Source of the DNA: Rhizobiales bacterium Y(2018)
GTDB lineage: Bacteria > Pseudomonadota > Alphaproteobacteria > Rhizobiales > Aestuariivirgaceae
DNA length: 64,000 nucleotides
Reading direction: 5' to 3'
Assembly (NCBI GenBank): GCA_005502925.1
Contig: SCPD01000002.1
Span: 62,001-126,000, forward strand
This document shows positions 16,612 through 27,967 of this stretch, piece after piece. How positions within the stretch are numbered: position 1 is the stretch's first letter; each line of letters opens with the position of its first letter. The position numbers and the translations under genes are program-made. The notes under the pieces were generated by a model. It had not been told where the DNA came from and made no database searches. It saw nothing but the letters and a program-made list of their open reading frames with translations.

Positions 16612-19074
16612 TTACCTGATGCGATTAGGCTTCACCGCCGGCGTGTTCATCGGGTCTTCCGGCCAGGGATGCTTAGGGTAACGCCCTCGCATCTCGGAAC
16701 GGACCTGCGGATAGGCATTGGCCCAGAAGCTCTTGAGATCCTGCGTCACCGCCAGCGGCCGTCGCGCCGGCGACAGAAGCTCGATGCGCAACAGCGCCCG
16801 GCCGTCGGCGATGCGCGGCGTGTCGGCGAGGCCGAACATTTCCTGGAGCCTCGCCCGGAGCACCGGATCTCCGTCGCCGTCATAATCGATGGTGATCTCG
16901 GCGCCGGACGGAATGGCGACATGGCGGGGTGCCAGTTTGTCGAGCCGCCGTTTCAGCTCATGCGGGATGAGACCTGAAATGATGGCGAACATGTCGAGCC
17001 GGTCGAGATGCGAACGCCGTGTCATGCCGGCGAGATAAGGGGTGAGCCAGTCGCTCAGATTCGCACGCAGCGTTTCATCCGAGAGATCGGGCCAGCCCTC
17101 TTCGGGCATCGCGCGGCTGAGGAAACGCAAGCGGTTCCGCAGGCTGTGGGTCGCATCGCTCCAGGGCAGGGAGCTGAGCCCCATTTCGGCGATGCCCCTG
17201 GTCATCGCCTCGGAGATCTGCTCCGGATCGGGTGTCGCCAGCGGCTTGTCGTCGAGAATGAGAGCGCCCAATTTGCGCTGCCGGTTGGCGACGACGATCT
17301 GGGCGCGGCTGTCCCAGCGCACGATGTCGACTTGTTCGATATGGGACGCGAAAGTGGTTTCGAGATCCTCGCGCGCCAGCGCCGCGGCAAGGTAGATTTT
17401 CTGGTCGCCGCTCGTGCCATCGGTCGTCGCCACCGCGAGAAAGGGCTCACGCGCCAGCGGGTCATGCTCGGGCAGGATAGCGCCGCCGCCGCCCGACAGA
17501 CGGAAGCGGCCGCGGGCGCCACGCGCCTGCGCGATGCGGTCGGGCCAGGCGAGCGCCACGAGCACGCCAGGTGCGACATCGCCTTCCTCATCGCGAATAT
17601 CGGCGATGCCGCGGATCTGCCGCGCCGCCGATTTGATGCGCTCGCGCAAGGCTTTGCTGGCATTGCCGCGTCGCAGAGCCGCCAGCCTTTCGCTGAGATC
17701 GGCGCCGGCCTCGCGGCCCAGGAGATCGCGCTCGGAGAGCAGAGCGGCGAGATCGGCCGCCATCGCGCCGGCTTTGAGCTCGCGGGCGCGCGCGATCATA
17801 TGGGCGAGACGCGGATGGAGCGGCAGCCGCGCCATCATCTTGCCCATCGCCGTGACGGCGCCAGAATTGTCGAGCGCATCGAGTTCGCCGAGGAGATCAC
17901 GTGCTTGCGCGAATGCGGCGGCGGGCGGTGGATCGAGGAAACGCAAAGAGCCCGCGTCCTTCACACCCCAATTGGCGAGCTCGAGCGCCAGAGGCGCCAG
18001 ATCGGCGATGAGAATCTCAGGCTCGTCATGCGCCTTGAGGGCGCGCATTTCCTGCTCGGGCCACAGGCGGATGCACAGGCCTGGGCCTTGCCGGCCGGCG
18101 CGGCCGCGCCGTTGATCGGCGGATGCCTGCGAGACGCGAATTGTTTCGAGTGACGTCATGCCGGTGGCGGGATCGAAACGTGGCGCCCGCTTGAGGCCCG
18201 AATCGATCACCATGTCGATGCCGTCGATGGTGAGGCTCGTTTCGGCGATAGTGGTGGCGAGCACGATCTTCCGGGTGCCGTCGGTTGCGGGTTTGAGCAC
18301 CTGGTCCTGATCGGTGAGCGCCATCGCGCCATAAAGCGGCATGACCTTGGCATTGGCGGGAAGCGGTGCTTCCTTCAACGCATCCTCGGTGCGCCGGATT
18401 TCCGCTTCGCCGGGCAGGAAGGCCAATATGCCGCCTTTGGCTTCGCCGAGGTGGCTGCGGATGGCGCGCGCCATATCGCGGGTAAGGGAGGCGCGCTCGG
18501 GCCGGTCGCCATAGCGGGTCTCGACCGGAAAAGTGCGGCCGGGAGCGGAGATGACGGGCGCGTCGCCCAGATGTTTCGAGAGCCGCACCTCGTCGAGCGT
18601 CGCCGACATCACCAGGATCTTGAGATCCTCGCGCAAGGCGGCTTGCGCATCGAGCGCCAAAGCAAGGCCCAGATCGCCATCGAGGCTGCGCTCATGGAAC
18701 TCGTCGAAGATCAGGAGGCCGACATCCGAGAGCGCCGGATCGGTCTGCAGCCGCCGGGTCAGTATCCCTTCGGTTACCACCTCGATGCGGGTCTGAGCCG
18801 ACACTTTGCGGTCGAGGCGGACCGCATAGCCGACGGTCGCGCCGACAGGCTCATTGAGGCCTTGCGCCATGCGGGCGGCGGCGGCGCGCGCCGCCAGCCG
18901 GCGTGGCTCCAGCATGACGATCTTGCGGCCCTGGAGCCACGGCTCTGCCATGAGGGCAAGCGGAACACGCGTCGTTTTGCCGGCCCCGGGCTCGGCCGCC
19001 AGGATGACATTGGCGTGACCGGCCAATGCCTTGGCGAGGCTCGGCAAAATTGCGGTGATCGGCAGGTCGCTCAT
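16612..19074 (-). CDS. hrpB: ATP-dependent helicase HrpB
   Basis: 820 residues, the usual size. DEAH-type helicase: P-loop EPGAGKTT at 28-35, DEFH at 124-127, SAT motif (VMSATLDEV), helicase C motif region with DQRRGRAGRQGPG, then HA2 and the C-terminal HrpB-specific domain. The DEFH box in place of DEAH is normal for HrpB. HrpB-type helicases are thought to act on RNA, but the physiological role is poorly defined. It is divergent from zwf with 113 bp between the starts. Confidence 0.95.
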   Translation of the reverse strand: MSDLPITAILPSLAKALAGHANVILAAEPGAGKTTRVPLALMAEPWLQGRKIVMLEPRRLAARAAAARMAQGLNEPVGATVGYAVRLDRKVSAQTRIEVVTEGILTRRLQTDPALSDVGLLIFDEFHERSLDGDLGLALALDAQAALREDLKILVMSATLDEVRLSKHLGDAPVISAPGRTFPVETRYGDRPERASLTRDMARAIRSHLGEAKGGILAFLPGEAEIRRTEDALKEAPLPANAKVMPLYGAMALTDQDQVLKPATDGTRKIVLATTIAETSLTIDGIDMVIDSGLKRAPRFDPATGMTSLETIRVSQASADQRRGRAGRQGPGLCIRLWPEQEMRALKAHDEPEILIADLAPLALELANWGVKDAGSLRFLDPPPAAAFAQARDLLGELDALDNSGAVTAMGKMMARLPLHPRLAHMIARARELKAGAMAADLAALLSERDLLGREAGADLSERLAALRRGNASKALRERIKSAARQIRGIADIRDEEGDVAPGVLVALAWPDRIAQARGARGRFRLSGGGGAILPEHDPLAREPFLAVATTDGTSGDQKIYLAAALAREDLETTFASHIEQVDIVRWDSRAQIVVANRQRKLGALILDDKPLATPDPEQISEAMTRGIAEMGLSSLPWSDATHSLRNRLRFLSRAMPEEGWPDLSDETLRANLSDWLTPYLAGMTRRSHLDRLDMFAIISGLIPHELKRRLDKLAPRHVAIPSGAEITIDYDGDGDPVLRARLQEMFGLADTPRIADGRALLRIELLSPARRPLAVTQDLKSFWANAYPQVRSEMRGRYPKHPWPEDPMNTPAVKPNRIR

Positions 19075-19187
19075 GACATGCGGTCAAACAGGCTTAACCT
19101 CGCGCCGTCAAGCCCGCCTTTCCAGTTGTCTCAAGGGCTTGCAGAGACTAATACAAACGGCCCTCTATTTTTTGCACTGCACAAAAA

Positions 19188-20669
19188 ATGACCACACGCA
19201 TCATTCCCGTCGAAATTTTTGATCTCGCGGTCTTCGGCGCCACCGGCGATCTCGCCCAACGCAAGCTTCTCCCGGCCCTTTATCATCGCGACCTGGCGGG
19301 CCAGATTCCGCCCGGCGCCCGCATCATCGGCGTGTCGCGCCGCGCCATGACCGATGCCGAATTCGTCGCTTTCGCCAAGGCGGCGCTCGATGCGCATATC
19401 CCGGCCGAGGAGCGCAAGGGCGGGGAGGTCGAAGCTTTCCTCAAGCGCCTCTCTTATGTGACGCTCGACGCCACCCAGGACCAGGGCTGGGACGCGCTCG
19501 CCAAGACCTTGAAGCCGGGCGAGGACCGCATCCGCGTCTTCTATCTCGCCACCTCGCCGGATCTCTTCGGGCCGATCTGTGAAAGGCTCGGCAAGAACAA
19601 GCTGGTCACGCCGAAGAGCCGCGTGGTGATCGAAAAGCCGCTCGGCAAGGATCTCGAATCGGCGCGCGCCGTCAATGATGCCATCGGCAAGGTGTTCCCC
19701 GAGAGCAGCGTCTACCGCATCGACCACTATCTCGGCAAAGAGACGGTCCAGAATCTTCTCGCGCTGCGCTTCGCCAATGCCCTGTTCGAGCCGATCTGGA
19801 ACAGCGCCCATGTCGATCATGTGCAAATCACCGTCGCCGAGACGCTGGGCGTCGAGGGCCGCGCCGGTTATTACGATACCGCCGGTGCTTTACGCGACAT
19901 GGTGCAGAACCATATGCTGCAGCTGCTCTGTCTCGTCGCCATCGAGCCGCCGACCTCGATCGCCGCCGATGCTCTGCGCGACGAGAAGCTGAAAGTCCTG
20001 AAATCGCTGAAGCCGGTGGTGGCGCATAATGGCGCCAACAACACGGTACGCGGCCAGTATCGCGCCGGTGCTTCTGCCGGCGGCGCCGTGCCGGGCTATC
20101 TCGACGAGCTCGGCTCGCCGGCGAGCAAGACTGAAACCTTCGTGGCGCTCAAGGCCGAGATCGGCAATTGGCGCTGGAATGGCGTGCCCTTCTATCTGCG
20201 CACCGGCAAGCGTCTGCCCGAGCGGGTGTCGGAGATCGTCGTCACCTTCCGGCCCATTCCTTATTCGGTGTTCGATGATTCAGCGGGGCCCATCGAGGCC
20301 AATCGCCTGGTCATCCGCCTGCAGCCCGATGAAGGCGTGAAACTGTGGCTGATGATCAAGGATCCGGGCCCCGGCGGCATGCGATTGCAGCATGTGCCGC
20401 TCGATATGAGCTTCGCCGAAGCCTTCAGCGTGCGCAATCCGGACGCTTATGAGCGCCTCATCCTCGATGTCGTGCGCGGCAATCAGACCCTGTTCATGCG
20501 CCGCGACGAAGTGGAAACGGCGTGGAGCTGGATCGACCCCATTCTTGACGCCTGGGCGGAATCGTCCGATTTGCCTAAGGCCTATACAGCTGGAACCTGG
20601 GGGCCTGCGGCGGCAGTGGCGCTGATCGAGCGCGACGGCCGGACCTGGCATGAGGATGGAACGAGTTGA
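19188..20669 (+). CDS. zwf: Glucose-6-phosphate 1-dehydrogenase
   Basis: 493 residues. The Rossmann loop FGATGDLAQRKL is at 16-27 and the substrate/catalytic signature RIDHYLGKE at 177-185. It oxidises glucose-6-phosphate to 6-phosphogluconolactone, the entry to the Entner-Doudoroff and pentose-phosphate routes. No Shine-Dalgarno sequence precedes the ATG: the upstream bases are T-rich then A-rich (TTTTTTG at 19168, CAAAAAA at 19182), so initiation may rely on an unstructured leader. It heads zwf-pgl-edd-eda and overlaps pgl by 4 bp. Confidence 0.97.
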   Translation: MTTRIIPVEIFDLAVFGATGDLAQRKLLPALYHRDLAGQIPPGARIIGVSRRAMTDAEFVAFAKAALDAHIPAEERKGGEVEAFLKRLSYVTLDATQDQGWDALAKTLKPGEDRIRVFYLATSPDLFGPICERLGKNKLVTPKSRVVIEKPLGKDLESARAVNDAIGKVFPESSVYRIDHYLGKETVQNLLALRFANALFEPIWNSAHVDHVQITVAETLGVEGRAGYYDTAGALRDMVQNHMLQLLCLVAIEPPTSIAADALRDEKLKVLKSLKPVVAHNGANNTVRGQYRAGASAGGAVPGYLDELGSPASKTETFVALKAEIGNWRWNGVPFYLRTGKRLPERVSEIVVTFRPIPYSVFDDSAGPIEANRLVIRLQPDEGVKLWLMIKDPGPGGMRLQHVPLDMSFAEAFSVRNPDAYERLILDVVRGNQTLFMRRDEVETAWSWIDPILDAWAESSDLPKAYTAGTWGPAAAVALIERDGRTWHEDGTS

Positions 20670-21322
20670 TAGCTGAGCGGAAGCTTTTCGAAACGAAGAA
20701 GAAACTGGCCATGGGCCTCGCCGCGGATGTGGCGGCGTATCTCTCGAATGCCATAACCGATCGCGGCAAGGCGCTGCTCGCCGTTTCGGGCGGCACCACG
20801 CCGACCTTGTTCTTCAATTTCCTGGCGCGCGCCAAGATCGACTGGGGACGCGTCACCGTCACTCTGGTGGATGAGCGCTGCGTGCCGGAGACCGACGAGC
20901 GCTCCAATGCGAAGCTGGTGCGCGAGAACCTGCTCGAGGCCAATGCGGCGGCGGCGAAATTCGTGCCGCTTTTCGGCAAGGGTAATGCCGACAGGCTCGG
21001 ACCCTTCGATGTGGTGATCCTCGGCATGGGCAATGACGGCCATACCGCATCCTTCTTCCCGGGCGGCGACCATCTGGCCGAAGCCTTGGAACTCGAAGGC
21101 AGCAAGCGCATTTTGACCATGTCGGCGCCGGGCGTGCCGGAAAAGCGCCTGACTTTCACCTTGCCGGTGCTGCTCGACAGCGGCTTCCTGGCACTCCATA
21201 TCGAAGGCGCCGAGAAGCAGAAGACGCTCGCCACCGCGGAAGGACCGGGTCCCGTCAAGGACATGCCGATCCGCGCCGTACTCAGGGCCCGCGAGCCCGT
21301 CGTGCTTTATTGGTGCCCCTAG
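20666..21322 (+). CDS. pgl: 6-phosphogluconolactonase
   Basis: 218 residues, DevB/Pgl type: LLAVSGGTTPTLFFNFLARA, VTLVDERCVPETDERSNAKL and VILGMGNDGHTASFFPGGD. It hydrolyses the lactone made by Zwf. The best start is a TTG at 20666 overlapping the zwf stop; an ATG at 20711 would remove the first helix. The stop codon TAG (21320-21322) is supplied by the first bases of a RIME-like element, so the element lies immediately against the gene. Confidence 0.93.
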   Translation: MIAERKLFETKKKLAMGLAADVAAYLSNAITDRGKALLAVSGGTTPTLFFNFLARAKIDWGRVTVTLVDERCVPETDERSNAKLVRENLLEANAAAAKFVPLFGKGNADRLGPFDVVILGMGNDGHTASFFPGGDHLAEALELEGSKRILTMSAPGVPEKRLTFTLPVLLDSGFLALHIEGAEKQKTLATAEGPGPVKDMPIRAVLRAREPVVLYWCP

Positions 21323-21421
21323 CGCGTGATTAGGAAAAGTGGATGCCGGTTTTCCGTAAGATCACGCGCCAAACTAAAATTCAGATCCAATTCCCATTCG
21401 AATTGATATTCGAATGGGAAT
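21320..21421 (+). repeat. RIME-like element A (two palindromes) upstream of edd
   Basis: Palindrome 1 (21320-21370) starts TAGCGCGTGAT and ends ATCACGCGC around AAAAGTGGATGCCGGTTTT. An AT-rich spacer of 19 bp follows. Palindrome 2 (21390-21421) is perfect: ATTCCCATTCGAAT, centre TGAT, ATTCGAATGGGAAT. Palindrome 1 and the spacer match element B at 28708-28820 in inverse orientation. The second palindrome ends 15 nt before the edd ATG. The overall form matches what is known of Rhizobium intergenic mosaic elements (about 100 bp, two palindromes). Confidence 0.85.
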
Positions 21422-21436
21422 GGCTCTGAGGAGGCA

Positions 21437-23259
<1,823 letters not shown>

Positions 23260-23260
<1 letters not shown>

Positions 23261-23898
23261 TGAGCGAACGCCAGGCGGGTCTCGAAGCAATACTGAAGCA
23301 GGCGCCGGTCGTGCCGGTGCTGGTGATCGATGATGTGGCGTTGGCTGTGCCGCTCGCCAAAGCTCTGGTCGAGGGCGGCCTGCCGGTGCTCGAGATCACC
23401 TTGCGCACCAAGGCGGCGCCCGACTGCATCCGCGCCATCCGGGCGGAAGTGAAGAACGCCATTGTCGGCTCGGGCACCGTGCTCGATGCGCAAGGCCTCA
23501 AGCTCAGCGAGGATTTGGGCTGCGCCTTCGCCGTATCGCCCGGTGCCACGCCGGCTCTGCTCGACGCCGCCAAGGGGAGCAAGACGCCTTTGCTGCCGGC
23601 TTCGCGTTCGCCCAGCGAGACGATGTTTCTGCTGGAAAAGGGCTATGCCTTACAGAAGTTCTTCCCCGCCGAGCAGTCGGGTGGCGCCGCCTATCTGGGC
23701 GCTCTGGCCTCGCCTTTGCCGCAGGTGCGCTTCTGCCCGACCGGCGGCATCACCGCCGATATCGCGCCATCCTATCTGAAGCTCGCCAATGTCATCACGG
23801 TGGGCGGCTCCTGGATGGCCCCCAAGGCCCTGCTGGTGGCCAAGGATTGGGCTGCTATAACGAAACTTTCGGCGGCGGCCGCCGGGCTGAAAGCCTAG
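23260..23898 (+). CDS. eda: KDPG/KHG aldolase
   Basis: 212 residues from the ATG in TGATG at the edd stop. Motifs: [29 protein letters not shown] with the catalytic Glu, GSGTVLDA, and the Schiff-base lysine in [10 protein letters not shown]. It splits KDPG into pyruvate and glyceraldehyde-3-phosphate, completing the Entner-Doudoroff pathway within this four-gene set. A RIME-like element lies between it and deoC. Confidence 0.97.
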
Positions 23899-23946
23899 TT
23901 GCACCTCCCGGCGGGGCAAACTACCATCGCCTTTCGCTCGAGCATG

Positions 23947-24052
23947 TCCCGCCAAAGTTGAAGACTTTGGCGATCAGGACTTGCTCCAAGCTATTGATTT
24001 GGCGCGAATCCTGTTCGGCGAAGTGGTTCCACTTCGCCGGGATGCGCGCTAG
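23947..24052 (-). repeat. RIME-like element C, copy 1, upstream of deoC
   Basis: 106 bp, nearly identical to 60054-60157. On the plus strand it has hairpin CGCCAAAGT-TGAAG-ACTTTGGCG, then a spacer with CTATTGATTTGGCGCGAATC, then hairpin CGGCGAAGTGGTTCCACTTCGCCG and the end GCGCGCTAG. Read on the minus strand it follows the layout of element A: CTAGCGCG, an AAGTGGA-containing palindrome, CGCGCCAAA, spacer, palindrome 2. It ends 9 nt before the deoC ATG, so the deoC ribosome-binding site abuts it. Confidence 0.88.
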
Positions 24053-24061
24053 GGAGTGATT

Positions 24062-25054
24062 ATGTCTGTAACGGTCCTGCCATTGGCGAAATCCGGCCAT
24101 AATGAATGGCCCCGCAATGAGGGCATGAAGCTCGCGCTCGATGTGATCGACGATATAAGGCTGAATTTTCCGGCCGCCGAAAGGCGCATCGCGGCTCTGC
24201 CGGGCCGTCGCTCGGTGAAGAAGGACGCCCAGGCCGCCTGGCTGCTCAAGGCGATCACCTGCATCGACCTCACCACTCTGTCGGGTGACGACACGGCGGC
24301 GCGGGTCGAGAGGCTGTGCGCCAAGGCGAAGAACCCGGTGCGCGCCGATCTCCTCGAAGCTCTGGGCATGGCCGACCGCCGGATCACTACCGGTGCGATC
24401 TGCGTCTATCACCGCTTCGTCGCCACCGCGGTCGAGGCCTTGCAGGGAACCGACATTCCCGTCGCCGCGGTCTCGACCGGCTTTCCGGCCGGCCTCGTGC
24501 CGCATGATGTGAAGCTGCGCGAGATCGAGGCCTCGGTCGCCGATGGTGCGCGTGAGATCGACATCGTGATCACGCGCGAATATGCGCTGACCCAGAACTG
24601 GCAGGCGCTTTATGACGAGATGCGCGATTTCCGCGCCGCTTGCGGTGATGCCCATGTCAAGGCGATCCTGGCGACCGGCGATCTCAAGACATTGCGCAAT
24701 GTCGCCAAGGCGGCGATGGTCTGCATGATGGCGGGCGCCGATTTCATTAAGACCTCGACCGGCAAGGAAACGACAAACGCGACCTTGCTCGTCACGCTGG
24801 CGATGCTGCGCATGATCCGCGCCTATCAGTCGCTTACCGGTTTCAAGGTCGGCTTCAAGCCGGCGGGCGGCATCTCCGCCGCCAAGGACATCCTCAATTA
24901 TCAGGTCCTCATGAAGGAAGAACTCGGCCGCGAATGGCTCGAGCCCGATCTCTTCCGCATCGGCGCGTCTTCGCTGCTCGCCGATATCGAGCGCCAGCTC
25001 GAGCATCACGTCACTGGCCGCTATTCGGCCTTCAACCGCCATCCGGTCGGGTAG
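24062..25054 (+). CDS. deoC: Deoxyribose-phosphate aldolase
   Basis: 330 residues, the longer DeoC/DERA class. The Schiff-base lysine lies in GADFIKTSTGK and other active-site segments are VAAVSTGFPAGLVPHDVK and KVGFKPAGGISAAKD. It cleaves 2-deoxyribose-5-phosphate to acetaldehyde and glyceraldehyde-3-phosphate. ATG at 24062 with GGGAG 4 nt upstream. It finishes the pathway begun by pnp, deoA and deoB in the operon 11 kb upstream; the next gene, an aldehyde dehydrogenase 3 bp away, fits removal of the acetaldehyde. Confidence 0.96.
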   Translation: MSVTVLPLAKSGHNEWPRNEGMKLALDVIDDIRLNFPAAERRIAALPGRRSVKKDAQAAWLLKAITCIDLTTLSGDDTAARVERLCAKAKNPVRADLLEALGMADRRITTGAICVYHRFVATAVEALQGTDIPVAAVSTGFPAGLVPHDVKLREIEASVADGAREIDIVITREYALTQNWQALYDEMRDFRAACGDAHVKAILATGDLKTLRNVAKAAMVCMMAGADFIKTSTGKETTNATLLVTLAMLRMIRAYQSLTGFKVGFKPAGGISAAKDILNYQVLMKEELGREWLEPDLFRIGASSLLADIERQLEHHVTGRYSAFNRHPVG

Positions 25055-25057
25055 GAA

Positions 25058-27436
25058 ATGAGCGTCGCACATTATTTCGAGACGATGGATTACGGCCCGG
25101 CGCCGGAGAGCGATGCGGAAGCGCGCGCCTGGCTCGCCAAACATGACAAGGGCTTCCGCCATTTCATCGGCGGGCAATGGGTCAATGGCAAAAGCCATTT
25201 CGACACGCTGGAGCCAGCTACGGCCAAGGTGCTGGCGAAACTGTCGCAAGGATCGAACAGCGATATCGATGCCGCGGTGAAGGCGGCGCGCAAGGCTCAA
25301 AGCAGCTGGGCCAAGCTCGGCGGCCATGGCCGTGCGCGGTATCTCTATGCGCTGGCGCGGCTCATCCAGCGCCATGCCCGTCTCTTCGCCGTCATCGAAA
25401 GCCTCGACAACGGCAAGACCATCCGCGAGACGCGCGATCTCGACGTGCCTTTGGCGGCGCGCCATTTCTATTATCATGCCGGCTGGGCGCAGCTGCAGGA
25501 GAGCGAATTCGCCGACTATCAGCCGGTGGGTGTCGTGGGCCAGGTCATTCCCTGGAACTTCCCCTTCCTGATGCTTGCCTGGAAAGTGGCGCCGGCTTTG
25601 GCGCTCGGCAATACGGTGGTGCTGAAGCCCGCCGAATTCACCTCGCTGTCCGCACTTCTCTTTGCCGAGCTCGCCGAGCAGGCGGGCCTGCCGCCGGGCG
25701 TGCTCAACATCGTGACAGGTGACGGCGACACAGGCGCGGCGCTCGTCAAGCACAAGGATGTCGACAAGATCGCCTTCACCGGCTCGACCGAGGTCGGTCG
25801 CCTCATCCGCAAGGAGACCGCCGGTACGGGCAAGTCGCTCACATTGGAGCTGGGCGGCAAGTCGCCTTACATCGTCTTCGACGATGCCGATATCGACGGC
25901 GCCATCGAAGGTCTGGTCGACGCCATCTGGTTCAATCAAGGCCAGGTCTGCTGCGCCGGCTCGCGTCTGCTGGTGCAGGAAGGCATAGCGGAAGACTTCA
26001 TCGCCCGCCTCAAGGCACGCATGGCCAAGCTGCGCGTCGGCTCTCCGCTCGACAAGGCCGTGGATATGGGCGCCATTGTCGACAAGGTGCAGCTCGAGCG
26101 CATCGGCGCTTTGGTGAAGCAGGGCATTGCCGAAGGCGCCCAATGCTACCAGTCGCCGGGTGCCAGCACCGACAAGGGCTTCTTCTACCCGCCGACCTTA
26201 TTGACCAATGTCCACCCGGCCTCGACCGTCGCGCGCGAGGAGATTTTCGGACCGGTCCTGGTGACGATGACCTTCCGCACGCCGGACGAGGCGGTGATGC
26301 TCGCCAACAATACGCGTTATGGCCTTGCGGCGAGTGTGTGGAGCGAAACCATCGGTCTCGCTCTCGACATCGCGCCCAAATTGCAGGCCGGGGTCGTATG
26401 GGTGAATTCCACCAATCTCTTCGACGCCAGCGCCGGCTTCGGCGGTTATCGTGAATCGGGTTTCGGCCGCGAGGGCGGGCGCGAAGGCACTCATGAATAT
26501 CTGAAACTCAGGGCCTGGGCGAAGCGAAAAGCCCGCCCAGCCGCGAAGCCTCTGCCGGCGGCGAAGGCGAAAGCCGATGCCGGCCTGCCGATGATCGACC
26601 GCACCGCGAAACTCTTCGTCGCTGGCAAGCAAGCACGCCCCGATGGCAACTATTCGCGCCCCGTGCTCTCGCCCAAAGGCGATATCCTGGGCGAGGTCGG
26701 CGAGGGCAACCGCAAGGACATCCGCAATGCGGTGGCGGCCGCGAGGGGCGCGGAGGCCTGGTCCAAAGCCACTGCGCATAACCGCGCGCAGATCCTCTAT
26801 TACATCGCCGAAAATCTGAGTGGTCGGCGCGCTGAATTCGCCAGCCGTATCGCGGCGATGACCGGCGCGCGCATGGCTGCGGCGGAGGCCGAGGTCGATG
26901 CCGCCATCAGGCGGCTCTTCACCTATGGCGCCTGGGCCGACAAATTCGAGGGCGATATTCACACGCCGCCCTTGCGCGGTCTCGCTCTGGCGCTGAAGGA
27001 GCCGATCGGTGTCGCCGGCGTCATTTGTCCAGACGAGGCGCCGCTTCTGGGTTTCATCAGCCTGGTGGCGCCGCTCATCGCCATGGGCAATCGTGTCGTC
27101 GCGGTGCCGAGCGAGCGTCATCCGCTCGCCGCCACCGATTTCTACACGGTGCTCGAAACCTCGGACGTGCCGGCGGGTGTCGTCAACATCGTCACCGGCG
27201 ACCGCCTGAGCCTCACCAAGACCTTGGCCGAACATGATGATGTCGATGCGCTGTGGGTGTTCGGCTCCGACGAGGCCTCGGCCGAAGCTGAACGTCTGTC
27301 GTCATCCAATCTGAAACGCACTTTGGTCGATCATGGCCTGGCGACCGACTGGTTCGATCCCGCGCAAGCGGAAGGACCGGTTTTCCTCCGCCACGCGACG
27401 CAAGTGAAGAATGTCTGGATACCTTACGGGGAATAA
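25058..27436 (+). CDS. Double-domain aldehyde dehydrogenase family protein
   Basis: 792 residues, about 1.6 times a normal ALDH. The first ~490 residues are a complete enzyme: GVVGQVIPWNFPFLM, GSTEVGRLI, LELGGKSPYIV with the general-base Glu, and the catalytic Cys298 in FNQGQVCCAGSR. A linker rich in Ala and Lys (about 490-515) joins a second, partial ALDH-like region (GDILGEVGEGNRKDIRNAVA, GVAGVICPDEAPLLG, PAGVVNIVTGD) that shows no catalytic Cys motif. It probably oxidises acetaldehyde released by DeoC to acetate. The role of the second half is unknown, perhaps oligomerisation or channelling. Confidence 0.9.
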   Translation: MSVAHYFETMDYGPAPESDAEARAWLAKHDKGFRHFIGGQWVNGKSHFDTLEPATAKVLAKLSQGSNSDIDAAVKAARKAQSSWAKLGGHGRARYLYALARLIQRHARLFAVIESLDNGKTIRETRDLDVPLAARHFYYHAGWAQLQESEFADYQPVGVVGQVIPWNFPFLMLAWKVAPALALGNTVVLKPAEFTSLSALLFAELAEQAGLPPGVLNIVTGDGDTGAALVKHKDVDKIAFTGSTEVGRLIRKETAGTGKSLTLELGGKSPYIVFDDADIDGAIEGLVDAIWFNQGQVCCAGSRLLVQEGIAEDFIARLKARMAKLRVGSPLDKAVDMGAIVDKVQLERIGALVKQGIAEGAQCYQSPGASTDKGFFYPPTLLTNVHPASTVAREEIFGPVLVTMTFRTPDEAVMLANNTRYGLAASVWSETIGLALDIAPKLQAGVVWVNSTNLFDASAGFGGYRESGFGREGGREGTHEYLKLRAWAKRKARPAAKPLPAAKAKADAGLPMIDRTAKLFVAGKQARPDGNYSRPVLSPKGDILGEVGEGNRKDIRNAVAAARGAEAWSKATAHNRAQILYYIAENLSGRRAEFASRIAAMTGARMAAAEAEVDAAIRRLFTYGAWADKFEGDIHTPPLRGLALALKEPIGVAGVICPDEAPLLGFISLVAPLIAMGNRVVAVPSERHPLAATDFYTVLETSDVPAGVVNIVTGDRLSLTKTLAEHDDVDALWVFGSDEASAEAERLSSSNLKRTLVDHGLATDWFDPAQAEGPVFLRHATQVKNVWIPYGE

Positions 27437-27444
27437 CAAATCTT

Positions 27445-27900
27445 ATGTTGAAAGCGATCGATCCGGCCCTCAATGCCGATGTGCTGTATGCGCTGCGCGC
27501 CATGGGCCATGGCGATGACGTCATCATCTGCGACACGAATTTCCCGGCCGACTCGGTGGCGCGCCAGACCGTGCTCGGCAAGCTGCTCCGCATCGACAAT
27601 GCGACGGCGGCGCGCGCCACTCGCGCGGTCCTCTCGGTCATGCCGCTCGACAGCTTCGTCGAACATCCGGCCTTGCGCATGGAGATCGTCGGCAAGCCGA
27701 ATGAGGTCCCACCTGTCCAGGCCGAGGTTCAGGCCGAGGTCGACAGGGCCGAAGGCCGGTCCTGGCCGATGGGCTCGATCGAGCGCTTCGCCTTCTATGA
27801 CCTCGCCCGCAAGGCCTATTGTGTCATCGTCACCGGCGAACGCCGCTTTTATGGCTGCTTCGCCTTCAAGAAGGGCGTCATCCCACCCGAAGCCGCGTGA
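27445..27900 (+). CDS. RbsD/FucU family sugar mutarotase
   Basis: 151 residues, whole-length RbsD/FucU fold: MLKAIDPALNADVLYALRAM, GHGDDVIICDTNFPADS, then FYDLARKAYCVIVTGERRFYG near the end. Family members interconvert pyranose/furanose forms or anomers of ribose, fucose and similar sugars, giving transporters and kinases the right form. Its place 8 bp after the deoC-aldehyde dehydrogenase pair suggests a (deoxy)ribose-related substrate, but no sugar kinase is nearby, so the exact sugar is open. Confidence 0.87.
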   Translation: MLKAIDPALNADVLYALRAMGHGDDVIICDTNFPADSVARQTVLGKLLRIDNATAARATRAVLSVMPLDSFVEHPALRMEIVGKPNEVPPVQAEVQAEVDRAEGRSWPMGSIERFAFYDLARKAYCVIVTGERRFYGCFAFKKGVIPPEAA

Positions 27901-27967
27901 CATTACGTTCCTGTGAAGGGCGTGGTTTCCTCTGGCAGAATGCCGTGAGTCCTCCTAACTGATCGCC

